DNA of 64,000 nucleotides from the NCBI RefSeq assembly GCF_014356525.2, contig NC_052508.1:62458047-62522046 (forward strand), written 5' to 3'. The position numbers and the translations under genes are program-made. Origin of the DNA: Nilaparvata lugens (lineage: Eukaryota; Arthropoda; Insecta; Hemiptera; Delphacidae). Under the pieces are notes generated by a model that was given only the letters and a program-made list of their open reading frames with translations, ran no database searches and was not told the origin of the DNA. The stretch's first letter is position 1, and every line of letters starts with the position of its first letter. This document shows positions 22,346 through 32,740 of the stretch, piece after piece.

Positions 22346-22943
22346 CCTATCTTCTTTATCTAACACCTCCCTCCTTCTCTCTCAATCATCAGAAATACAC
22401 GATTCTCCTTTCCATTTAATTTGTCTCCGATTACCTTCTCTACGGAATACTTCGTTCCATCTTCTTTAATCGTCACTTATTCTTACACTTTATTCTCTCA
22501 ATTTGATCTTTCTTCTCATATTCCAACATTAAAATAGCCTTCAACAGCAATTGCCCTGATGAAATTTTTTTTAGTTTTTTCTATCTATCTCTGCCTTTTT
22601 TGGTTTTTTATAACACCATTAGTGAGGAATATTGTTTATTGGAATTTATTGTAATTCATTGCATTTGTGATGTATAGTTGGAATGTTTGTACTTTGTGGA
22701 AAGAAATCAAGATTTGAATTAGATTTTTTTTACAATCAGTGTGAATACTTCATACTCTTATCTCTTCTTCTTGTTCACCTTCATGACGTCTCTGACGTTT
22801 TCTCTTTTAACTTCTCTTCAAGGAGATGCATCCTATAATCTCCCTCCTTCTTGTCCTCCCAATCCTTTTCTGTTTTCACCTCTCTTACAGACAACTAGAG
22901 ATCAACATTTAAGTTTTTTTCTTGTAAAAAAATCGTTCCAAGT
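22346..22943. other. Pyrimidine-biased DNA, no gene
   Basis: C/T-rich low-complexity sequence with a weak TCTC pattern. The 144-residue frame that starts at 22741 runs through this tract and into the following cluster; it has no recognisable domain. Confidence 0.4.
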
Positions 22944-23020
22944 TTGTCGCGCGCGACAACAGGACACCGACAATTGTTGTCGTAAATTTGTCGCCAACGT
23001 GTTAATGTCGCCAGCGACAT
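22944..23020. promoter_or_regulatory. Cluster of TGTCG inverted repeats
   Basis: Three inverted repeats built on the same half-site lie within 77 bp. TTGTCGCG/CGCGACAA is a perfect 16-bp palindrome at 22944-22959. CGACAA-TTG-TTGTCG lies at 22968-22982. ATGTCGC-CA-GCGACAT lies at 23005-23020. A lone TTTGTCGCC half-site lies at 22987-22995. CpG-rich sites of this kind are rare in the AT-rich surroundings. The pattern could be a multi-site protein-binding array or a structured RNA. Which one is not decidable here. Confidence 0.4.
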
Positions 23021-24185
23021 CTTCATTCCAATGTAAATGTACAATAATAATAACAGTAAAAACAACGGACGATAAAATTGTGGACAACTCAATCAGGCTC
23101 GAGAAGAAGTTATTCGTATTATTTTGTTTAGATTGTTTTTCAAGCACGTGCAAATTGTATTCTTGTATTTTCTAATGTTGTAATTGTTTTATTGGTTCAT
23201 TCACATTCATTTCTTGACTAGAGTAGACTATCTATAGGAAAAGTGGGTGGTAATGGGGGTTGAAATAGGAGTTAGAAGGAGAAAAGTAGTGAAATTGGGA
23301 GAGGGAGATGAAGAACAAGAGAGAGAGAGAAAAAGGATGATGATCTGTGGTAGTATGAGGAGTAGAAAATAAATAAGTTGAATTTTTTATTGAAATAACA
23401 TCACAGGATTTAATGAACAAGAACTCCTAGAACTTGATCGAATATCCATCTTATTCTATTTTAACATCCTACAATTATTATCATATTAAACTATATTTGT
23501 TTATCTCATCCATTCAAATTTAGTAGGATATCTAGGGGAATATCTTGTATCTTCCTATTCAGTTTAAAATCATTGAATAACTCGGTGATATCAATGCTCT
23601 CTCCTATCATGTTTTTTTTTTCATAACATCACTCTCGATTCTTTGAGAGAACATCATCTTCAATTGCTTGGAATTTATTTTGTATCAAATATCTTCAGAT
23701 TTATCAGTGATTGAAATATTTACAATTTAATATTTTTTCATTTCAAGTCTCCATCTTCGTGTTTTTCCCCAACATTATACTTTACTTCATTCTGATCATG
23801 ATATGTACGCGTAATACCTGGAAAGATCGTTCTAGAAAGTACATGAATATTTTTTCATGCAACTTTGTCACACATGTGAAATAGTAAACAATATAATAAC
23901 AGTTGGTAGTGCAAGCTGGAAATATCATTACGTTCCGAGGTTCAAACCTGATCTGCCTCCGTTTGAATTGAGAAGGTGCATACGACCCCAAGATGAACAC
24001 AAGAAGTGTTGAAGATTACTTGACTTGAAGAGCATCTCCCAAGATGAACAGATGAACAAGATGAACACTTGAAGCTCATCTCCCATGTGATGAGTACTTA
24101 AATTCGTATCAAATTTGAATTATTGCATGTTGTATTTTGTACTTTGTTGTCCTCCTGGCACCATTGATATAAATTGTGATGAGTA
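23021..24185. other. No gene; short GA tract
   Basis: 23230-23340 is purine-rich with GAGAGAGAGA. 23990-24095 has diverged tandem copies of AAGATGAACA..CATCTCCC. The rest is unique. Confidence 0.4.
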
Positions 24186-24290
24186 ATTTATTTATTTATC
24201 ATTTAATCAAATATACATAATATTAGCACCAGGAATTACATCTCATTATTGCCCTTATAACGCACACTGAGCAGTACAATTTAAAAACAA
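24186..24290 (-). mobile_element. LINE-like 3' end
   Basis: An (AAAT)-type tail (24187-24203 on the plus strand reads TTTATTTATTTATC) precedes sequence resembling the other minus-strand 3' ends. No coding part remains. Confidence 0.35.
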
Positions 24291-24307
24291 TATATATGAA
24301 ACAGATA

Positions 24308-24362
24308 ATAAGTGTACAGTATGATCTAAGTGTACAGTATGATAATAAGTGTACAGTATCGA
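24308..24362. repeat. Three-copy tandem repeat
   Basis: AAGTGTACAGTATGAT recurs three times with TAAT/CT joins. Confidence 0.85.
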
Positions 24363-24900
24363 TATCATTTATATCCTCCCACCTCTACAGTCCACATCCC
24401 TCATATGAGAGAGATAATGTGTGAGTGTGAGAATTACATATATGTAGTTGAGATCAATAAAACGCGCGTCTCTGACCGGATTCTTTTTTGGGATGAGAGG
24501 AAGAGAAGGAGGACAAGGATGATGAGGAGAAGGTAAGGAGGAAGGAAGAGGAGTGGAAACGTCGGGGCGGCGATTGATTATAAAACGAAAATGGCCGGTA
24601 AGAATTCATGCTTTCGGGAGAAGTAAGAGGAGAAGAGAAAAAAGAAGAAAACGAATAGGGCGCGAGGGGTATGGTAAGTGAGTCAGGAGAAGAATAAGAA
24701 GAAGAAGGAGGAGGAGGAGTTGGAGAAAATGAAGAAGAGGAAGGGTAGCGGGATGATAGAAGTTTTCCAAGAGGGTGTTGCTTGGGAGGGGGTGGGGAGT
24801 TAGGGAAAAGGCTTCTAAGACGAGAAGGGAAAAGAGAAAAGAAATCAATAGCGAATACGTTATGCATTTTAACGACCCCTGTGTGTGGGGGTGTCTACTA
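24363..24900. repeat. Purine-rich tract with GC block
   Basis: 24480-24545 and 24640-24850 are GGA/GAA-rich. Between them, 24551-24605 is GC-balanced (GTCGGGGCGGCGATTGATTA) and carries AAAATGGCCGGTAAG, a start codon placed beside a splice-donor-like GGTAAG. Proline/serine-rich minus-strand frames are compositional. Confidence 0.6.
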
Positions 24901-24953
24901 CCCTCCCTGGCACACGTAAGAGTAAGAATACAGTAGTAGTAAGATTTTTATCC

Positions 24954-25012
24954 ATTGGTTGGCATAGCAACCAGGAGGCTGTCAGAGGGGAAGGGTGGGG
25001 GGAGGCACAGGG
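24954..25012. promoter_or_regulatory. X-box-like site beside a G4 motif
   Basis: ATTGG (inverted CCAAT, 24954-24958) overlaps GTTGGCATAGCAACC (24958-24972), close to the RFX X-box consensus. A G-quadruplex-type run GGGGAAGGGTGGGGGG..GGG lies at 24987-25012. Motifs are visible; binding is inference. Confidence 0.25.
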
Positions 25013-26075
25013 CACACACATTAGCAGCCTCATCTGGACCTCTGTGCTGGACTAGCTCTTCTTTTTCATCTTCTTCTTCCTCTTCATGATCTGTTTTTTC
25101 TTCTTCATCACCATCTTCTGCTTCTTACTTCTTCTTTGTGTGCTTTCTCTTCTTCATCAACATCGTCATCATGTATCATAATGATCATCATCATCATTAT
25201 CATCATCAATATCATTTTATTCAGTGAAATTTTTCCTAATACATCATTTTATTAATTCGACACTCACATTCTTTCATTCCACTTGTTCATTTAATCTCTG
25301 AAATTTTTATTGTTGTTCAATTCTTGTATTGTTTTCTTCTCTTTCCCCTCTCTTCACCATTCATTCCTTACTTTCATACCCTCTACCTGCCTATCACATG
25401 GAAAACCAAAGTTAGCTAGGTTATTTTCCTCCTTTCTTTCTTTTCAACACACCCCATCATGAAGCTGTTTTTGTACTTTATTAGAATTCTTTTTCCTTGT
25501 GATTTTTTTGTATTTTTATTTCTTCTATGTATATTTTGTTGAATTTAATAAAATAGTTAATTGATATTGATATTGTATTACATATCTTTGCTATTCATAT
25601 GTTCCACTTCGAACTTATTCTATCCTGATCATTCTATTCTTCTCAACAACCCCTTTCTTTGTGGAAGTGTGCCTTCAAACTGATTAGAGAATGTATTTAT
25701 CCATTCGAAATCTACTATGAATATGTTTTGTCGACATTATTCGTTCTTTCGTTCATTTCACCAAAGTGCTTGAATTGAGTATCAATTTCCTTCGTTTCTT
25801 ACCGTAGTGCTTTCCTCAACACTCTTTACCTCCCAATCTCTTCCCTTTCTTTTTAGTACTCTCTTCCCAATGGTATTCCTCATACCTATTTTCTTATCTA
25901 CTCTCTTTTCTTTTCTATTTCGTTCTATTCAATATATTTCACCAATCATTGAACTTATTCCTCTCGTCTCTCATTGTTTCATCTCCCGCTTTCAACTCTT
26001 TCTAATTTCTTTTTTTCTCTCGTTCAAATTCCATATACACTCCTTACCGTCCATAGATATTAACGTATGAGGACC
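25013..26075. other. Pyrimidine-rich DNA, no gene
   Basis: TTC and ATC microsatellite stretches (25060-25215) lead into a long C/T-biased region. The 87-residue frame at 25807 is Phe/Leu/Ser-rich by composition. Confidence 0.6.
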
Positions 26076-26284
26076 TTTTCCGAAAATAAGCTACTCCTGA
26101 TAAAATCCTATTTCCAAGTACTATTATGAGAGTGTTGCCGTTTCCCCGAGCACTCCACTGGTCTCATGTCGCATCCCTAGCCATTCCTGAGGATCACAGG
26201 GCGTAGGTACGAAGAAAGATGTGTTATGATTTTGTATGGCCCAGCATTACACTATCCTTGTTACTTAACTTGTAAGCTAAAGGA
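26076..26284. other. GC-balanced unique sequence
   Basis: 26140-26225 is unique and GC-balanced (GTTGCCGTTTCCCCGAGCAC, GGATCACAGGGCGTAGG). No coding frame is convincing. Confidence 0.3.
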
Positions 26285-26700
26285 AACTGATTTTTTCTAC
26301 AACTGCGCGTAAAGAAAGAATTTACATACTCAATTCTCCTCGCAAAACAGCTTATTTATGAGGAGAATCTACTTTTTCGCTCGCTAACCATTCGCGCATG
26401 CGCAGTAGATTTTCTTCACGCTCGCTGATCATTCGCGCATGCGCAGAAGAGTTTCTTTACGATCGCTAATCAGCTGATGGTAATCAGTTCGCCAAAAAGT
26501 CAGATCTTAACCTAAAAAGTCGGTAATTGTAACTCCGCCGATATAAGTAATTTAACAGGTTTGGGCAGTTGTAGAAAAAATTTCGTATGTAATTCGCGCG
26601 TAATGCTTCTTTATCGCTCTTGCAAAATTATCACGCTCCGCTTCGTGTCGCGTGATAACTGTTTTGCGCGAGCGATAAAGTCGCGCATTACGCTCTTAAT
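26285..26700. mobile_element. GC-rich foldback element
   Basis: Perfect 16-bp arms TTTTTTCTACAACTGC (26291-26306) and GCAGTTGTAGAAAAAA (26565-26580) bound a region with two ~55-bp tandem units, each containing CATTCGCGCATGCGCAG. A second hairpin at 26598-26693 pairs GCGTAATGC..TTTATCGCTC..ATCACGC with its inverse around CCGCTTCGTG. No coding capacity. Likely a non-autonomous foldback transposon; family unknown. Confidence 0.65.
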
Positions 26701-27266
26701 ACATAAATAGCTATTTCAGTAAATGAATGGAGATGGATGAAATCGGAGAGGTCGATGAAACTTGTATGAAAAGGAATTTACGAAAAGAAATAGAAAATAA
26801 AAAAACACCTTAGAAAAACACTTTTGCAGAAAAATATGAAATAGTAGATAAGCTTCGAGGAAGCGACAATGGAACATAAGTTGAAGAAGGACAGAAGAAA
26901 TAATTAATAAGATGATTAAATAACAAAGGAGATGATAAATAAAGAAATATAGCAAAACAAAAACAATTTCGCAGAAAAATATGAAATAGTAGATAAGCTT
27001 TGAGGAAGTGACAATCAAGCATGCATACGTTGAAGAAGGAGTGTAAACATAATTAATAAGGAGTCAAACAGAACAAAGTAATGTAAAACAGGGAAAAGTG
27101 TAGGAGAGGAAGAATAAATTATCAGTTGCACAGTGGTTGGAAAAAGATAGCTAAAGTGATATCCATTCCAAACCCCCAGCATTCAGATAGTTCCAATGAC
27201 TCTCATACAACCAATGCTGACAGCTGGCTGTGAATCTGACTAGGGTCAAGCGGAGTGCTGAAATGA
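26701..27266. other. No gene; 145-bp-period duplication
   Basis: GCAGAAAAATATGAAATAGT starts two similar units at about 26826 and 26971, each followed by AGATAAGCTT(C/T)GAGGAAG and GTTGAAGAAGGA. The 100- and 70-residue minus frames fall in these repeats. Confidence 0.7.
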
Positions 27267-27473
27267 TGCTATAAGGAAGTAAATTTCCGGGTTTCGCAGA
27301 GGGCTGAAATATTTTTATTAGAGGGGCGCAACATGAAATATGTGCCAGAGCTAAGCTGTTTGCTGTTTAAAGCAATTTCTGACCAGAATCACGTGCTAGA
27401 CATCATTCTATCAGCGGTCGCCAGTAATAGATACGTAGATTTGATGTATTGCCTCAGCTGTGCGCTACCTTAA
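27267..27473 (+). CDS. Unrecognised small open frame, doubtful
   Basis: An uninterrupted frame of 68 codons ends in TAA at 27471-27473. Its only plausible start is ATG at 27333 in the context GCGCAACATGA, close to the insect start consensus, giving 46 residues (begins MKYVPELSCLLFKAISDQ). No domain or signal is recognised. The surrounding sequence is unique and GC-balanced, unlike the low-complexity frames elsewhere, but such lengths occur by chance in 64 kb. Confidence 0.15.
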   Translation, partial: CYKEVNFRVSQRAEIFLLEGRNMKYVPELSCLLFKAISDQNHVLDIILSAVASNRYVDLMYCLSCALP

Positions 27474-27784
27474 GGTCATTCCAGGCCTTTAATGGCTGCC
27501 TTAACTCCGTAAACTAAGGTGCGTGGAATCAATCAAGAGCAGTGAGGCCCATTTCTTCCTTTGACCAATGCTACAAAGCTCAACACAAATAACTCTAATT
27601 AATACTGAACTGACTCAATATTGAATTCTACATTTATAAGTATTGAAATCAAAATCAACTCATTTTAATTGAAAATTAGTACTTATTTTTATTCATATTC
27701 TTAATATTTCCTATTGGTTTATTTCTTATTTTCAATCATTTTCAATTTTCCATTAACTTTTATTTCTCGATAATTATTAAGAAC
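27474..27784. other. Unique DNA, no gene
   Basis: 27474-27550 stays GC-balanced (CCAGGCCTTTAATGGCTGCC). The rest is AT-rich. Confidence 0.35.
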
Positions 27785-27880
27785 TTTGTTATGATGAAAC
27801 GGGATCAGTTCTGGGCTATAATGCCTGTTGTTCCCATACCTGTATGTACTTTTTTTTGTAAATAAATAAATAAAATAACA
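27785..27880 (+). mobile_element. LINE-like 3' end
   Basis: CTGGGCTATAATGCCTGTTG (27811-27830) forms the GGC-loop-GCC hairpin, followed by TTCCCATACCTGTATGTAC and an AAATAAATAAATAAAAT tail. Confidence 0.6.
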
Positions 27881-28081
27881 TAGAGCTCAACTCGACTTGA
27901 GTCATCTGAACACTGAACGCATAATTGAATCGATTTAATTTTTTTCAATTCAATTTGAAACATGAATCAAATTGAACCTTTAGTTACTGCCCAACTTATC
28001 ATAACTCAACCCAATTAGACACAACACAAGTCAAATATATTCACTATACGATACAAAATTAATGTAGAATAGTGTAAAAAG

Positions 28082-28190
28082 AGATTAGATTAGATTTCTT
28101 TATTTATGTATGTTACAATATTTACTGGTTTATACACTAATTTGCATTAAATAATGCTAGTTATTCAACGAATTTCACAAAGTATAAATA
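28082..28190 (-). mobile_element. Retroelement 3' end, family B
   Basis: A (GATTA)n-like tail is followed by CTTTATTTATGTA..TTACAATAT..ACTGG.TTATACAC. The same order is seen at 62560-62700 with a (GATT)n tail. Minus-strand orientation places the simple-repeat tail at the element's 3' end. Confidence 0.55.
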
Positions 28191-29215
28191 ATAATTCAAT
28201 GAGAATGAATATAGAATGAAATTCGAATAACGATAATATAATAATGTGATGTAACTTCATAAATCAGCGGTGTTTCAACAAATAATTATCGATTCTTTTA
28301 GAAGGAATTCGAACGATTCTCTTAGAAAAAGAGACAAAGTGTGTGAGTAGTGTAGAATAGTGTATTTTTTAGACTATTTAAATAGCGTAAATAGTGTACA
28401 GTTTAAAATTAATGTAGAATAGTATAAATTTATGTGAATAGTTCCATAGTGTAACAGAACTCTGCTGAACACAATTTAAATAAAATGATAACATCGAGTG
28501 ACCCAAGCTCAATAATTAAAATTTGAACCAGTGCTAAGCTACACACAAATACAGTAGTTTAGGGTTTCAAATTTAAAACAACTCAAATGATCAACCAAAT
28601 ATTGATTCACATCAGTACTACTCAAATGATCATTACTATCAATTTCCACAAACCAGAGGTGAGCTTACGTTCTTTCCTAACTGATTTATTTGTATTTTGT
28701 TGCAAATTTTAAGTGAAAATGCCTTCAAAAACATCAATTTATAATGATTGATTATTTTAATTCAAGAATATTATTTTGACTCATTACTTTGATTTAAGAT
28801 ACTGTTTATCATGAATTTTGTTTATCATTGTTTGTTTTTTTTTATAATTGTTTTTGTTTTTCATTATCCATTGATAAACGATTGGTTATTGTAATTCGAG
28901 AATATTATTTTGACTCTTTGATCTAAGATACTGTTTATTATAAATTTTGTTCATCAACTTCCTTATAGCACTATTGTTAGTTACTCTGGGCCTTGTGATA
29001 ACAGTAAAATTTAGAAATAAATCATATTTGATAAAATAGTAAGGAACACTCTAACACGGTCAGAGTTTTGTTACAGAACTCTTCCAACACAATTGTTTAA
29101 ACACAATAAACACTATATAAACTCAATATACGTATTTCTACAATTGTATTCGACAAGCACATATGATTGATGTGTTGAGTTCTGACAGTGCATGATCGGA
29201 AGGATGTGTGAACTT
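28191..29215. other. AT-rich DNA, no gene
   Basis: 28335-28440 has diverged repeats of TAGTGTAGAATAGTGTA. 28745-28800 and 28865-28930 share ATTATTTTGACTC..GATCTAAGATACTG-type text, a ~120-bp-period duplication. Confidence 0.5.
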
Positions 29216-29460
29216 TGTTTTGCTCTCGACCAATCACAGAGCACGTCTCAAATCAACTTTGTCATCCATGATAATTGAACGCCTAATAAATGTCATGCTC
29301 CAGATAATTAATCTCACTCGCCACTTTGCGTCAATTTATTAACGTCAGCTTAATTAAGTCAGTCTGTGAAGATTTAAGAGTACTTTATCACCTTCACTTG
29401 TTGTACACTACAATTAGCGCTAATTAGAAGTAATTGCTCCGGTTCGTGATTTAGGTTTAA
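29216..29460. promoter_or_regulatory. Homeodomain-site-rich block
   Basis: The block is unique, with a dense set of TAAT cores: TAATTAAT at 29305-29312, TTAATTAAG at 29350-29358, CAATTAGCGCTAATTAG at 29411-29427 (its core ATTAGCGCTAAT is a perfect palindrome), and GTAATTGC at 29430-29437. A CCAAT pentamer lies at 29229-29233. Site clusters like this are typical of insect developmental enhancers; activity is inference. Confidence 0.35.
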
Positions 29461-29734
29461 AGGTAATTTGAATGATCCAGTTATGAGCTTTCCTGAGTTA
29501 TTTCAAGAGGTAATGAGTTGAGAGTTTCTTTTATAGGTTCAATAGAAAGTTGCAGCTACACCTTATGAGTTGATCCTAAAAACATGTTCACAAGAAAAAA
29601 TATTGGAATCAAACTTGAAGTTGTTTCAGACACATATTATTCAATATATCGAAATACTATATGATTCGGTTGTCAATCTCATGTGAAAATTTTCCACTTA
29701 ACACCAAGAAGTGAACTGAACGATGTGGTAGAAT
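29461..29734. other. No gene seen
   Basis: Unique AT-rich sequence. Confidence 0.4.
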
Positions 29735-30758
29735 ATGTAATGGAATAGTTATTTGTGCAACTAGTGCGCAAAGTGACAGTTTGCTGCACCGACAGAAACG
29801 TTTAATGCCTTCTTGAGTGCAGCAGAGGAACTTTGCGCACGTATTCCACATTAAATTTTTCCTACAGTTACCATTGAATATGAAAAGTGGGTAATTTTGG
29901 GTGAAATCCATCAAATGTTTGTGTGTGTGATGCTGTTATCAATAACAACCTTGATTAATTTAAAAATTAATAATCCAATTGAAGTTGAAAATTCTCAGCC
30001 AAAATTCTCATTTCTATTCATTCAAGGATCAGAAAAAATCCAGATAAAAAATACACGCCAACAGCTGATTGGGATGGCTGCAAGATGGCTGAACCGACAA
30101 GCGTGTGACCTAGCGGGAAGAGTCGTACCTAAGTTTGTTTCATCCAGCGAAAAAGTAGTGATCAGGATTCAGAAATTTAGACTTTTGCTCAAATTATCGA
30201 GAAAAATGCTCAAAGTAAACTGAAAAATATTCATAAAAAAAACATAGACAACAGAGAATATTTATTGTAGTATTCTCATGTTTTTATTATTTTTATTTAT
30301 ATGGATATCAAACGGTAATCATTTAACCTCAAAATTCGAATTTTATAATGTATATTTGCTACTTTTCTCATTGCTTGCAGTTGAAATAATAATTATCAAT
30401 AGAAAAGAACTACATATTATTTATCATTAAATGATGAGAATTCGTAAATGATGATTATTTAATTATGATTTAGATGAACATTATTCTTGTTTTGGATTTC
30501 TAGATTGAGATTTTATCATAAATGTAGGGTAGCCATTGAAATTATTCTTGATATCTAAATCTAACCACAGTCATTGTTACCAACTTAATTTTTGTTTTCG
30601 TGCACTAATCCTCCATATAACCCACCAACTATTTTGTGTTGACATGTTCAAATCTGGAGTACGCAAAGCAATACTTTGCGCACTAGAGCGGTAAAGTGAT
30701 TCTTTGCGTTCTGTAATCAGTGCAGGAATGGCCACTTTTCAAGGTAACAGTAGGAAAA
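29735..30758. mobile_element. Dispersed repeat X, copy 2
   Basis: This copy matches 12133-12633 at both ends but is about 500 bp longer inside. GTGCGCAAAGT (29764-29774) faces ACTTTGCGCAC at about 29830-29840. The inner inverted pair TTTTCCTACAGTTAC (from 29863) and GTAACAGTAGGAAAA (to about 30758) is retained. The internal frame at 29897-30223 (108 residues) is not recognisable. Confidence 0.65.
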
Positions 30759-31194
30759 GGTCATTTCTCTCACTAATTTGATGTCCTGATAAACCAATAA
30801 GCTGTAATCTGGTGACTGTTACATACAATTAGTCAGAGAAAAAATAGTATATTTTTATTTAAATTTAATATCATTATAGAACATGAGAAAATTTTGAAGA
30901 AAACCTTCAATTCTGAGCTTTTAACGTGTTGTGAATGATATTATAAAGCATATTAGAAATTTTTGAAAAGAATTGTACCTGAATAACAAGAGGACTTGTA
31001 TTTATTTGATCCGTTTCAAACATTTTGAACACAATTTCAAGCGCATTGTACTCAAACCATACTCTTTTATTTTCAATTTGTTAGTTGAAACATTCTTTTG
31101 AGCCTGAAATTGTAAATCAAATCATGAACTCTACTTAACAAATAAATACACAAATAACTCTACACAAATAAATAAATAACCTCTGGACTTTTTA
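30759..31194. other. AT-rich DNA, no gene
   Basis: AATAAATA runs near 31140-31185 may be a further retroelement tail. Nothing else is seen. Confidence 0.35.
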
Positions 31195-31292
31195 TTTTAA
31201 ATTAAGGTTAAAAGCAGTTTTGGGCAAATGCCTGTTGTTTTCTCCTGGATTGTATATCTATTGTCTATTAATAAATAAATTAACAAATGAAC
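31195..31292 (+). mobile_element. LINE-like 3' end
   Basis: TTTTGGGCAAATGCCTGTTG (31218-31237) carries the GGCA-AA-TGCC hairpin, followed by TTTTCTCCTGGATTG and an AATAAATAAATTAAC tail. Confidence 0.6.
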
Positions 31293-32429
31293 CTAGATAC
31301 CTCATTGGCTCCTTCTTGTTTTGAGAACTTGAACAAAAAAAAATTTTATGAAAAAAATGGCAAAACCATACCCTCTAAGCTTTCATGAACACTTTATAGC
31401 TCATCATCTTTCTGCCTTTCTCACCACCAAATAATTATCCCAATTGCAATTCACATCGAACATCCAATATTTGAATAAAATATGCAAGCCACAAAACTAA
31501 TTGCCATTTTTTTCGAATCCTCCATCTCCAGCCGTTAATGTCGGCTTAAAAATTATTTGTGGCTTCGAAATATTATAATGATTGGTAATCTATGACAGCT
31601 ATGTGGGAAGACGTATACGAAATGAAGGCTTTATTACCTCTGAGGTGCCCATATTATTATTACAGCATATACTATATACTGCTATATACTTATATACTAT
31701 ACCACACTGTATACTATTACTGTATATATAGCAGAGAGGCAGAGAGTGTTCTTGTTGTCTATTAAAAATGCAAACAAGGTAAACCTTAGTCAGGTTTTGA
31801 CGGTGCGTCTTCTTATTTATTGAGCCAAGTGTGAACCATAATAATAAACCTAATTACTGTCATACTTTAAAAAAGATGGCTGTTCTATTATCGGTTAATA
31901 ATAGGTGGTTGATGGGCGAGTTGTCGAAAATATGGTTTCTGAATTATCTAGAAATTTAGTCGCATTTCGAGACTGTTTTAGTTGTTTTGATGAGAAGATA
32001 TTCCATGAAATTTTCTAGAACAGAGGTTCTTTTTGTAATTTTAAATGATTTTCCTGTTGAGCGTTACTTAACAAATCTTTCATAACATTTTCACTGGTGA
32101 GATTTACTTTAAACCATCAGCATTGTTGAAGCATTTATCTAATGAGCTGATAGTTTGGAGTAAATCTAGCTATATCAAGAAGTAATATAGATTCTAAATA
32201 TTCAAAGTTTTCTCGCAGGTTTAAAGTTTTTCAGTTGATGAGCTCTCAAGTGATGAGGTTTTTCGAATTATTGGAAGATTCTCTTCTAGGATAAATGAGA
32301 GTGACCTAGACTGTGATGAGTGCAACTCATATAAGTGAGCATTACAATAATAGAAGAGTAGATGGCTGAAAAATGGAGATTTTGTTTGCAGTATGTTAAA
32401 AGATTTAATTTCATCAAAATTCGTTAGTT
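31293..32429. other. No gene; TATAC tandem patch
   Basis: 31655-31735 is built of TATACTATATACTGC-like units. 31520-31640 is a unique, moderately GC-balanced patch. No gene is seen. Confidence 0.45.
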
Positions 32430-32740
32430 TTATACCATCTAGTTCACGAAGCTTGACAATGTGCAGGACAATAATCTACTTCATCCATGTAATAAAAAAA
32501 ATAGTTTACAAAATGTAGATAGTTTTCCATAACAGAACGTCGACCAATCACACTCCAGCTGCTCAGTACAAATCCATACCCACAAACCGCTTTCATTGGC
32601 TGATGCACTTGCGTCACAAAACAACCACCATTTCGTTGAACGATGTCACTTGAAAAATTGTGATATTCAAGTTGAAGTACGAATTTCAAGTTTATAAGTT
32701 GAATAGTGATTAGCAGCATCAAACAGTACAGATGTCAGTT
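32430..32740. other. Block with opposed CCAAT boxes
   Basis: ACCAATCAC (near 32543) and CATTGGCTG (near 32595) face each other about 50 bp apart, beside TTGCGTCACAAAAC, an AP-1/CRE-like site. The 92-residue minus frame here is unrecognised. It may be a regulatory block or an unrecognised repeat. Confidence 0.2.

Noticed and set aside
22741..23175. 144-residue frame with a hydrophobic start that looks like a signal peptide
   Set aside because: The start is in a pyrimidine tract (Leu/Phe/Ser by composition), no domain is visible, and the frame runs through the TGTCG cluster.
24454..24867. 137-residue Ser/Pro-rich minus frame
   Set aside because: It follows a purine-rich tract; three frames are open for the same reason.
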